Below are positions 1 to 6,252 of a stretch of 6,955 nt of DNA, piece by piece. The stretch is from CAIOSQ01 sp044359885 (GTDB taxonomy: Bacteria > Pseudomonadota > Alphaproteobacteria > CACIAM-22H2). The stretch lies in contig JBIKLI010000242.1 of assembly GCA_044359885.1 (NCBI GenBank), positions 1 to 6,955 of the forward strand, written 5' to 3'. Each line of letters starts with the position of its first letter. The stretch's first letter is position 1. The notes beneath the pieces were generated by a model that saw only the letters and a program-made list of their open reading frames with translations, was not told the DNA's origin and searched no databases. Both the position numbers and the translations under genes were made by a program.

Positions 1-30
1 CTCGCCGAAGCCGCCGCGCAGGGCGACGCC

Positions 31-1107
31 ATGCGCGCCGTCCGCGGTCCGGGACCCCAGCCCGTCGCCGAAGCCGGTCCGGCGGTGTCCGGCGGCGCCG
101 AGCCGCTGCTCCGGGTCGAGGGCCTGCAGGTGCATTTTCCGATCCGGGCCGGCCTGCTGCGCCGGCAGGTCGGGACCGTGCGCGCCGTCGACGGGGTCGA
201 TCTGACGCTGCGGGCCGGAGAGACGCTCGGCCTGGTGGGCGAATCCGGCTGCGGCAAGACGACGACCGCGCGCGCGATCATGGGGCTGGTCCGGGCGACC
301 GCAGGGCGCGTGACGTTCGAGGGCAAGGACATCACCAACCTGCCGCGCGACGACATGCGCCGCGTGCGCCGGCACATGCAGTACATCTTCCAGGATCCCT
401 ACGCCTCGCTGAACCCCGTGCGCACCGTGGGCGACATCGTCGCCGAACCGCTGCATATCCATGGGCTGTTCGACGAGATGGGCGGCGAGAAGCGGATCGC
501 CGAGCTGTTCGAACTGGTCGGGCTGTCGCGCACCATGCTCGACCGCTTCCCCAGCGAATTCTCCGGTGGCCAGCGCCAGCGCATCGGCATCGCCCGGGCC
601 CTGGCGCTGCAGCCGCGACTGCTGATCCTCGACGAACCCGTGGCGGCTCTCGACGTCTCGATCCAGGCCCAGGTGATCAACCTGCTGCAGGATCTGCAGC
701 GCGAACTGGGCCTCGCCTATCTCTTCGTCGCCCACGACCTGTCGGTCGTGCGCCATATCTCGGATCGCGTCGCAGTGATGTATCTGGGCCGCATCGTCGA
801 GGAGAACGCCAAGTCCGGCCTCTACGCACGCCCGATCCATCCCTACACACAGTCGCTCCTCTCGGCGGTCCCGGTCCCCGACCCCGCCTCGCGGACCACG
901 CGCCGGCGCATCGTCCTGCAGGGGGACATCCCCAGCCCCGCGCGGCCGCCCCCGGGCTGCACCTTCCATCCGCGCTGCTTCCGCGCGAGCCCGCTCTGCG
1001 CGCGCGAAAAACCGGTCTTCGCGCCGCAGCCCGGCGGCACCGGGCTCAGCGCCTGCCACCATGCCGGCCCGCTCGAGGCCCGGCCCGCCGCCGGAGGCGC
1101 GCCATGA
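31..1107 (+). CDS. Dipeptide/oligopeptide ABC transporter ATP-binding protein (DppF/OppF type)
   Basis: This is the cytoplasmic ATPase of a peptide/nickel-family importer; it hydrolyses ATP to drive uptake through the two permeases encoded next. All ABC motifs are present in the 358-residue product: Walker A GESGCGKT (70-77), Q-loop IFQDPYASLNP (Q121), signature FSGGQ (177-181), Walker B LLILDEP (197-203, catalytic E202), D-loop ALD and switch H235. The usual DEPVSALD reads DEPVAALD here. The C-terminal oligopeptide-transporter domain has CTFHPRC (C310, C316) plus C323 and C342. The ATG at 31 has an AGGG seven bases upstream, but the frame stays open to base 1. It could therefore be the second half of a fused two-ATPase protein (GsiA-like) rather than a separate gene. 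Its stop overlaps the next start (ATGA). The family is certain; the substrate and the true start are not. Confidence 0.9.
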   Translation: MRAVRGPGPQPVAEAGPAVSGGAEPLLRVEGLQVHFPIRAGLLRRQVGTVRAVDGVDLTLRAGETLGLVGESGCGKTTTARAIMGLVRATAGRVTFEGKDITNLPRDDMRRVRRHMQYIFQDPYASLNPVRTVGDIVAEPLHIHGLFDEMGGEKRIAELFELVGLSRTMLDRFPSEFSGGQRQRIGIARALALQPRLLILDEPVAALDVSIQAQVINLLQDLQRELGLAYLFVAHDLSVVRHISDRVAVMYLGRIVEENAKSGLYARPIHPYTQSLLSAVPVPDPASRTTRRRIVLQGDIPSPARPPPGCTFHPRCFRASPLCAREKPVFAPQPGGTGLSACHHAGPLEARPAAGGAP

Positions 1108-1991
1108 GAAGCCGCCGCACACAGCGCCGCATCGACACGCTGCGCCGCCTGTTCTCGCATGCCGGCGCCCTGCTCAGCGCGGGGTTCCTGCTCGTGACCC
1201 TGCTGCTCGCCTTCCTGGCCCCCTTCGTCCTGCCGCTCGATCCGCTCGCGCAGGACATCGGGTCGAGCCTGGAGCCGCCCTCCGCGCGCTACTGGTTCGG
1301 CGCCGACGAGCTGGGCCGGGACCTGCTCGCCCGCGTCGTCTACGGCGCGCGGACCTCGCTGATCACGGCCGCCGGCGCGGTGGCGATCGCGGCCGTCATC
1401 GGCATCCCGATCGGTCTGGTCGCCGGTTTCTTCGGCGGCTGGCGCGACGCCGTGCTGATGCGGGTGATCGACGTGCTGCTGGCGCTGCCCGGGATCCTGT
1501 TCGCGATGTCGATGATCGCCGTGCTGGGCCGCAGCCAGCTGGCGGCGCTGGTCGCGGTCGGCATCACCGGCGTGCCCAGCTTCGCGCGCATCACCCGTGC
1601 CCAGGTCCTGTCGCTGCGCCAGCGCGACTTCGTCCTTGCCGTCGAGGCACTGGGCGGGTCGTCCGCCTACACGATGTTCCGCACCGTCCTGCCGAATTCC
1701 TGGAGCCCGATCCTGGTCCAGGTCGTCGTGCTGTCCTCGGTCGCGATCCTGCTCGAGGCGGCGCTTTCCTTCCTGGGCGTCGGCATTCCGCCGCCCACGC
1801 CCAGCTGGGGCGACCTGCTGCGCACCGGCAAGTCCTTCCTCTACGAGGCACCGACCTACGCTGTGCTGCCGGGGATCGCGCTGACGCTGACGATCCTGTC
1901 GCTCGACACGCTGGGGCGGACCCTGGCGACGGTGCTCGAGGACCGGCGCGAGATCGCCGGCGGCGCCTCCCAGCCCGGGAGCGGCCGATGA
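1104..1991 (+). CDS. Dipeptide/oligopeptide ABC transporter permease (DppC/OppC type)
   Basis: This is one of the two inner-membrane permeases of the importer, 295 residues, normal for the family. Hallmarks of the C-type subunit are a short cytoplasmic N-terminus, a first membrane segment at about 20-42, and the FGADELGRDLLARVVYGAR block (65-83). The ATPase-contacting EAA loop lies around 179-198 (EALGGSS...LPN), followed by LSFLGVGIPPPTPSWGDLL (221-239). Further hydrophobic segments lie near 88-110, 124-156, 200-226 and 252-272. The ATG overlaps the stop of the ATPase gene (ATGA) and is preceded by GGAGG at 1093-1097, six bases away, which fixes the start. The gene ends in another ATGA overlap with the B-type permease. 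What the transporter imports (peptides, nickel, glutathione, opines) cannot be told from this subunit. Confidence 0.93.
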   Translation: MRSRRTQRRIDTLRRLFSHAGALLSAGFLLVTLLLAFLAPFVLPLDPLAQDIGSSLEPPSARYWFGADELGRDLLARVVYGARTSLITAAGAVAIAAVIGIPIGLVAGFFGGWRDAVLMRVIDVLLALPGILFAMSMIAVLGRSQLAALVAVGITGVPSFARITRAQVLSLRQRDFVLAVEALGGSSAYTMFRTVLPNSWSPILVQVVVLSSVAILLEAALSFLGVGIPPPTPSWGDLLRTGKSFLYEAPTYAVLPGIALTLTILSLDTLGRTLATVLEDRREIAGGASQPGSGR

Positions 1992-2935
1992 CCGGCTACA
2001 TCGTCCGCCGCCTGCTGCAACTGCTGCCGGTGCTGCTGCTCGCCTCACTCGGCATCTGGGGCATGATGTACGCCGTGCCCGGCGGGCCGGTCGCCAGCAT
2101 CGTCGGCGAGAACGCCAATCCCGAGCAGATCCGCGAACTGACCGAGCGTCTCGGTCTCGACCGCCCGGTGCTGGTCCAGTACTGGTCCTGGCTGATCAGC
2201 GCGCTGACCGGCGATCTCGGCGCCTCGCTGCATGCCCGCGAGCCGGTGCTGCATCTGATCATGCAGCGCGTCCCGGCGACGCTGCAGCTGGGCTTCTGCG
2301 CGACGCTGGTCGGGCTGCTGCTGGGGGTGCCGGTGGCGATCGCCAGCGCCATCTGGCCGGGATCCTGGCTCGACCGCGCGCTCAGCGGCTGGAGCGCGCT
2401 GGCGCTGGGCATCCCCACCTTCTGGCTCGGCATCCTGCTGATCCTGCTGTTCTCGGTCGAGCTGCGGTGGCTGCCCTCGGCGTCGTCCTACGTGTCGTTC
2501 TTCGAGTCGCCGTGGCAGGCCTTCCGCAACACGCTGATGCCGGCGCTGACGCTGGGGGTCTATGTCTCGGGCATCTTCGCGCGCTTCCTGCGCGCCTCGC
2601 TGCTCAGCGAACTCAAGGCCGACTACGTGCGGACCGCCCGCTCGAAGGGGCTGCCGGAACGCGACGTCGTCGGTCGCCACGTGATGCGCAACGCCATGCT
2701 GCCCTTCGTCACGATCGTGGGCCTGATGCTGGCCAACTTCATCGGCGGCACGGTCGTCACCGAGGCGGTCTTCACCTATCCCGGTCTGGGCCGGCTGCTG
2801 ATCCAGGCCATCGGGTCGCGCGACTATCCGCTGATCCAGGGGTGCATCCTGTTCATCCTGGTGATCTACGTGCTGATGAACCTGCTGGTCGACATCCTCT
2901 ACGCCTATATCGACCCAAGGATCGAGTATCGCTGA
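1988..2935 (+). CDS. Dipeptide/oligopeptide ABC transporter permease (DppB/OppB type)
   Basis: This is the second inner-membrane permease of the importer, 315 residues, standard length. It begins with the B-type signature MTGYIVRRLLQLLPVLLL, where a short basic stretch leads straight into the first membrane segment. It carries the periplasmic region with LTERLGLDRPVLVQYWSWL (51-69), the motif LGIPTFWLGILL (140-151) and the EAA loop DYVRTARSKGLPERDV (212-227) running to RNAMLP. It ends with the family's typical YAYIDPRIEY. The frame is open far upstream, but the ATG at 1988 matches the family N-terminus. That ATG has GGGAG at 1977-1981 with a six-base gap and overlaps the preceding stop by four bases. 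It closes the transporter unit: 66 bases separate it from the kelch gene. Confidence 0.94.
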   Translation: MTGYIVRRLLQLLPVLLLASLGIWGMMYAVPGGPVASIVGENANPEQIRELTERLGLDRPVLVQYWSWLISALTGDLGASLHAREPVLHLIMQRVPATLQLGFCATLVGLLLGVPVAIASAIWPGSWLDRALSGWSALALGIPTFWLGILLILLFSVELRWLPSASSYVSFFESPWQAFRNTLMPALTLGVYVSGIFARFLRASLLSELKADYVRTARSKGLPERDVVGRHVMRNAMLPFVTIVGLMLANFIGGTVVTEAVFTYPGLGRLLIQAIGSRDYPLIQGCILFILVIYVLMNLLVDILYAYIDPRIEYR

Positions 2936-2942
2936 CCTCGGC

Positions 2943-2971
2943 TTCCGGCGGCGCGGCAGCCGCGATAGACT
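2943..2971 (+). promoter_or_regulatory. Possible weak promoter with a short palindrome, upstream of the kelch gene
   Basis: The 66-base gap between the permease and the kelch gene holds a -10-like TAGACT (2966-2971, 4 of 6 matches to TATAAT) and, 17 bases upstream, a poor -35-like TTCCGG (2943-2948). Between them lies the inverted repeat CGCGG-cag-CCGCG (2952-2964), which could be an operator or a short transcript hairpin. There is no T-run, so it does not look like an intrinsic terminator. The -35 match is weak and such palindromes are common in GC-rich DNA. Transcription could simply continue from the ABC operon. Confidence 0.22.
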
Positions 2972-3001
2972 CCCGGCGTCGAGGAGATCTGGGGGTCGAG
3001 G

Positions 3002-4132
3002 ATGAATCGCCGTCTGTTCCTGGGCGCCGGAGCCGGTGCCGTTCTGGCGTCGTCGCCGGCGCGCGCGCAGCACGCCGGCCATGGGCCGGCGCTGCGGCCG
3101 GCACCGCCATCCGCGCATCGTTTCCACAACCTGACCCAGGGCGGTGCGCCGCATCACATCACGCCCGAGCAGGAGGCGCAGCGCGTCTTCGCGAGCCCTG
3201 CGCCCGCCGGTCCGCCGGGCCGCTGGACCGGCCGTGCCGACATGCCGATCCCGCGCAGCGAAATGGCCTGGGCGACGGTATGGGCCGGCCGGATGCATGT
3301 CGTCGGCGGCTACGGCGAGGGCCGCGTCAACCGCGCCTACCATACCGTCTACGACCCGGCGGCCGATGCCTGGCTGGACGCCGCACCGCTGCCGCGCGGC
3401 GCGAACCATGTCGCGGTCGCCGCGGATGCGGGCCGCGTCTATGCGCTGGGCGGCTTCATCGAGCAGAACCGGCGCTGCGACGACAAGGCCTTCGCCTACG
3501 AGGTCGCCGAGGATCGCTGGCGCGAGATCGCGCCGCTGCCGCGCCCGCGCGGCGCCGCGGCGGCGGTCGTCCTGGGCGGCCGGATCCACCTGATCGGAGG
3601 GGCCACCGATCCGGCCCCCGAGCGCGCCAGCATCGGCTGGCACGAGGTCTATGATCCCGCCGCCGACCGATGGGAGATGCGCCGGCCGCTGCCTGGCGCG
3701 CGCGACCATGTCGGCTGCGTCGCGCATGACGGCCTGATCCATGTCGCCGGCGGCCGCTTCAACACCTTCCAGTACAACACCGGCCTGCACCACGTGTACC
3801 TGCCGCAGCGCGACACCTGGGAGGAGCGCGCGCCGCTGCCGACGCCGCGCTCGGGCCATGGCATGGTCGTCCATCGCGGGCGCTTCTTCTGCATGGGCGG
3901 CGAAGGCGGGATCATCGAGGCGGGCCGGACGATCGACGCCAAGGTCTTCGGCCAGATGGAAAGCTACGATCCCCGCACCGATGGCTGGCAGAGCCATGCG
4001 CCGATGATCACGCCGCGCCATGCGGTCGCGGCGGTCGCCATCGGCGACTGGATCTATGTCGCCGGCGGCGGCGCGGTCCTGGGCGGTGCTGTCCAATCGG
4101 CCGTGCACGAGGCGTTCACCCTGGCCGGCTGA
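3002..4132 (+). CDS. Exported kelch-repeat (beta-propeller) protein with Tat-like signal
   Basis: The product has 376 residues and is predicted to be exported to the periplasm. The N-terminus reads NRRLFLG followed by a hydrophobic run and an ARA-Q cleavage site (about residue 22). This resembles a twin-arginine (Tat) signal, (S/T)RRxFLK. Residues 24-52 are rich in histidine, proline and alanine. Six kelch repeats follow, seen as GG doublets at 102-103, 150-151, 199-200, 250-251, 299-300 and 355-356, spaced about 48-56 residues apart. Repeated VYDPAAD.W and APLP.PR elements support this. Six repeats would close one six-bladed propeller with no extra domain. The family gives no single reaction: kelch propellers include sialic acid mutarotase (NanM), galactose oxidase-type enzymes and pure binding proteins. 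The start is backed by a G-rich site at 2991-2995, six bases upstream. Fold confident, function unknown. Confidence 0.88.
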   Translation: MNRRLFLGAGAGAVLASSPARAQHAGHGPALRPAPPSAHRFHNLTQGGAPHHITPEQEAQRVFASPAPAGPPGRWTGRADMPIPRSEMAWATVWAGRMHVVGGYGEGRVNRAYHTVYDPAADAWLDAAPLPRGANHVAVAADAGRVYALGGFIEQNRRCDDKAFAYEVAEDRWREIAPLPRPRGAAAAVVLGGRIHLIGGATDPAPERASIGWHEVYDPAADRWEMRRPLPGARDHVGCVAHDGLIHVAGGRFNTFQYNTGLHHVYLPQRDTWEERAPLPTPRSGHGMVVHRGRFFCMGGEGGIIEAGRTIDAKVFGQMESYDPRTDGWQSHAPMITPRHAVAAVAIGDWIYVAGGGAVLGGAVQSAVHEAFTLAG

Positions 4133-4160
4133 GGCGCCGGCGCTGCCAACCGCTTCGCAC

Positions 4161-4165
4161 GGGAG
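4161..4165 (+). promoter_or_regulatory. Ribosome binding site that supports a TTG start
   Basis: GGGAG lies eight bases before the TTG at 4174, in the 41-base gap after the kelch stop. It is well placed for that TTG and too far (about 35 bases) from the next in-frame ATG at 4201. This favours the TTG as the real start of the Sel1-repeat gene. Confidence 0.6.
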
Positions 4166-4173
4166 CATCCGCC

Positions 4174-4854
4174 TTGCGTCTCGATCCGATCCGCCTCGCC
4201 ATGATCGCCGTCGTCGCAGGCCTTGCCGCGTCCGGTCCCCCGGCTCGCGCCGCCGGACCGGCGGAGGAGGCCTACCGCCGCGGCGACCATGCGGCGGCGT
4301 TCGAAGCCTGGCGCGCCCGCGCCGCGGCCGGCGATGGGATCGCCCAGACCAACATGGCGATCCTGCTCGACCTGGGACGCGGGACGGCGCGCGATCCGGC
4401 GGCCGCGGCGCAATGGTACCGGCGCGCCGCCGAACAGGGCGTCGCGCGCGCCGCCTACAACCTCGCCCGCATGCTGGTGGCCGGAGACGGGGTCGCCGCG
4501 GATGCGGCGGCCGCGGCCGGCTGGTACGCCAGGGCCGCGGCGGCGGGCGACGCGCTGGCGCAGTTCGAACTGGGCCTGCTGCTGCTGGACGGACAGCCCG
4601 GTCTGCCGCCGGATCCGGTGGCGGCGGCGTCCTGGCTGGCGCGCGCTGCCGACCAGGATCATGCCCAGGCGCTGTTCCGCCTGGGGACGCTCCACGCCAA
4701 CGGCATCGGCGTGGCGCTCGACGTCGCCAAGGCCAACGCGCTGTTCGAGCGCGCGGATGTCGCCCTGATGTCGGACGAGAGCAACACCTCCTGCACCACG
4801 CAGCGCAGCGCGCAGCGCCTCGCCCAATGCCGGCGCGCGGTGCCGCTGATGTGA
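4174..4854 (+). CDS. Exported Sel1-repeat (TPR-like) protein
   Basis: The product has 226 residues and starts at TTG. The N-terminus (MRLDPIRLAMIAVVAGLAAS...ARA-AG, cleavage near 26) looks like a Sec signal peptide. Using the ATG at residue 10 would remove its basic region. The mature part is alpha-helical and alanine-rich, with about four Sel1-like repeats of roughly 36 residues between 50 and 195. Each carries the AQ..(L)G.LL..G.G...D...A..W..RAA..G pattern, for example NMAILLDLGRGTARD and WYRRAAEQG. The C-terminal tail after 200 carries two cysteines, C207 and C219, the only ones in the protein, which could form a disulfide in the periplasm. Sel1 repeats are protein-interaction scaffolds, and no catalytic residues are recognised. 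The gene lies 41 bases after the kelch gene on the same strand, so co-transcription is plausible. Partner unknown. Confidence 0.87.
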   Translation: MRLDPIRLAMIAVVAGLAASGPPARAAGPAEEAYRRGDHAAAFEAWRARAAAGDGIAQTNMAILLDLGRGTARDPAAAAQWYRRAAEQGVARAAYNLARMLVAGDGVAADAAAAAGWYARAAAAGDALAQFELGLLLLDGQPGLPPDPVAAASWLARAADQDHAQALFRLGTLHANGIGVALDVAKANALFERADVALMSDESNTSCTTQRSAQRLAQCRRAVPLM

Positions 4855-4860
4855 CGCCGC

Positions 4861-6159
4861 TCAGTGCGCGCGCGCGGCGCGCACCTCGCGGATCGCGGTT
4901 TCGACATCCGTCCAGGCCGGATTGCGGCTGAAATGACCGCGCAGGAAGCGGACCAGGTCGGCCATGTCCTTCTCCGACATCCAGGCGAAGGCCGGCATCG
5001 TGAACCCCCGGGCGGCGCGCGGCGGCTTCAGCCCGTGCTGGACGATCTGGATCACGTTGCGCGGATCGGGCCCGTTGACGGTCGAGGTCAGGGCGAGCGG
5101 CGTGAAACGGCTGCCCTGGCGGTGACAATTGGCGCAGGACTGGACGAAGATCGCGTAGCCGGGACGCAGCGCCTCGTCGAGAGCCGGCGCGGGCGCGCCG
5201 GGACGGACGACCAGTTCGCGCGCCTGCGCGAATTGCTGCGCCGCAGCCCCGTCGTCGCGGCGGCCGGCCTGGAAGGACAGAACATAGGTCGCGATGGCCG
5301 AGATGTCCTCGTCCGACTGATCGGCGAGCAGATCCACGACCGGCGTCATCGGCCCGGCGGCGATGCCGTGGTTCGGATCGCGACCATCCAGCAGGTAGTT
5401 GACCAGCGTTTCCATCGTCCACGGGACAGGCGACGGCGAACTGCCGTCGAGCGCCGTTCCATGCCAGCCCTCGATCGTCGCTCCCGCGAAGCGGCGGCCG
5501 GGGATCAGCGCGCCGAAGCCGTTGCGCGGCGTGTGGCACGAGCCGCAATGCGCGAGCCCCTCCGCAAGATAGGCGCCGCGGTTCCAGGCCTCGTCGCGCG
5601 CCGGGTCGGGCGCGAACCGGCCAGGTTCGAAGAACAGCAGGTTCCAGCCCGCCAGCAGCGGACGCAGGTTGAAGGGAAAATCCAGCTCGTTGGCCGGCGT
5701 GGCATGGCGCACCGGCTTGAGCGACATCAGATAGGCGTAGATCGCCGCCACGTCCTCGTCCGTGACGCGGGTGAAATGGTCGTACGGAAAGGCGGGATAG
5801 AGATGGCGCCCGTCGCGCCCGATCCCCTCGTGCATGGCGCGACGAAACGCCTCCTGCGACCACAGCCCGATCCCGGTCGCCGGATCGGGCGTGATGTTGG
5901 TCGCGTAGATGGTTCCGAAGGGTGTCGGAAGACCGCGACCGCCGGCATAGGCCGGCCCGTCGGCGCGCGTATGGCAGACGCTGCAATATCCGAGGGCGGC
6001 GAGGCTCTTGCCGCGCTCGATCTGCTCGGCCGGGAAACGCTTCGGATCGGGCGGAGCGGCCAGCGCCGCGATCTCGCCGTGCCGCGCGGCCCAGCCGAAG
6101 AACGCACCGGTGCCGACCGCGATCGCAACCACGAGACCGAAAACGATACGCACAAGCAT
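4861..6159 (-). CDS. Membrane-anchored trihaem cytochrome c
   Basis: This is a 432-residue c-type electron carrier with three cytochrome c domains. CXXCH haem sites are CSVCH (residues 59-63, bases 5971-5985), CGSCH (205-209, 5533-5547) and CANCH (342-346, 5122-5136). An uncleaved-looking N-terminal segment (LVRIVFGLVVAIAVGTGAFF) would anchor it in the inner membrane with the haems in the periplasm. Likely Met ligands are GPMTPVV for haem 2 (M271) and FTMPAF for haem 3 (M388). The first domain has PAFPY where related proteins often have PAMPY, so its ligand is unclear. The architecture matches the cytochrome subunits of membrane alcohol, gluconate and nicotinate dehydrogenases, but no such dehydrogenase is here; the upstream neighbour is soxA. 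The frame opens further upstream (to 6219), but the ATG at 6159 has a good ribosome site and starts just before the anchor. Probably the last gene of the sox operon. Confidence 0.9.
   Translation of the reverse strand: MLVRIVFGLVVAIAVGTGAFFGWAARHGEIAALAAPPDPKRFPAEQIERGKSLAALGYCSVCHTRADGPAYAGGRGLPTPFGTIYATNITPDPATGIGLWSQEAFRRAMHEGIGRDGRHLYPAFPYDHFTRVTDEDVAAIYAYLMSLKPVRHATPANELDFPFNLRPLLAGWNLLFFEPGRFAPDPARDEAWNRGAYLAEGLAHCGSCHTPRNGFGALIPGRRFAGATIEGWHGTALDGSSPSPVPWTMETLVNYLLDGRDPNHGIAAGPMTPVVDLLADQSDEDISAIATYVLSFQAGRRDDGAAAQQFAQARELVVRPGAPAPALDEALRPGYAIFVQSCANCHRQGSRFTPLALTSTVNGPDPRNVIQIVQHGLKPPRAARGFTMPAFAWMSEKDMADLVRFLRGHFSRNPAWTDVETAIREVRAARAH
4864..4884. terminator. GC-rich hairpin at the convergent gene junction (possible shared terminator)
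   Basis: A perfect 8-base inverted repeat, GTGCGCGC / GCGCGCAC, with a 5-base loop lies 9 bases after the Sel1 stop and inside the last codons of the converging cytochrome gene. Neither strand has a T-run after the stem, so it is not a classical intrinsic terminator. It could pause RNA polymerase from either side or merely reflect Ala/Arg codons in GC-rich DNA. Confidence 0.22.
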
Positions 6160-6168
6160 GACCGCGAT

Positions 6169-6176
6169 TCCCCCTC
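6169..6176 (-). promoter_or_regulatory. Ribosome binding site that decides the cytochrome start
   Basis: On the minus strand this reads GAGGGGGA, nine bases before the ATG at 6159. It is the best purine-rich site in the 93-base gap after soxA. It argues for this ATG over the one at 6219, which would add 20 arginine-rich residues before the membrane anchor. Confidence 0.55.
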
Positions 6177-6252
6177 GTCTTTCCCGTGCCGTCGCGCATC
6201 GTCGCGCAAGGCGCCGCACCAGGGCAACCCTCGCGCGCGCCGCAGCCGACGT

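Noticed and set aside
1061..1987. The upstream part of the frame that contains the DppB-type permease
   Set aside because: The translation before the ATG at 1988 is Arg/Ala-rich nonsense overlapping the C-type permease; the conserved protein begins at 1988.
843..2048. A 401-codon minus-strand open frame opposite the ABC genes
   Set aside because: Its translation is low-complexity, rich in Arg, Gln, Asp and Gly, and lies antisense to strongly conserved transporter genes; no family is recognisable.
2467..3654. A 395-codon plus-strand open frame bridging the permease and the kelch gene
   Set aside because: It is in a different frame from both conserved proteins, and the real stop and start of those genes explain the region.
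4134..4143. A 10-base palindrome GCGCCGGCGC just after the kelch stop
   Set aside because: It has no loop room for a stable hairpin and no T-run; such GC palindromes are expected by chance at this base composition.
6160..6219. A 20-residue N-terminal extension of the trihaem cytochrome
   Set aside because: It is arginine-rich, has no good ribosome site of its own, and precedes a start with a strong site and a normal membrane anchor.
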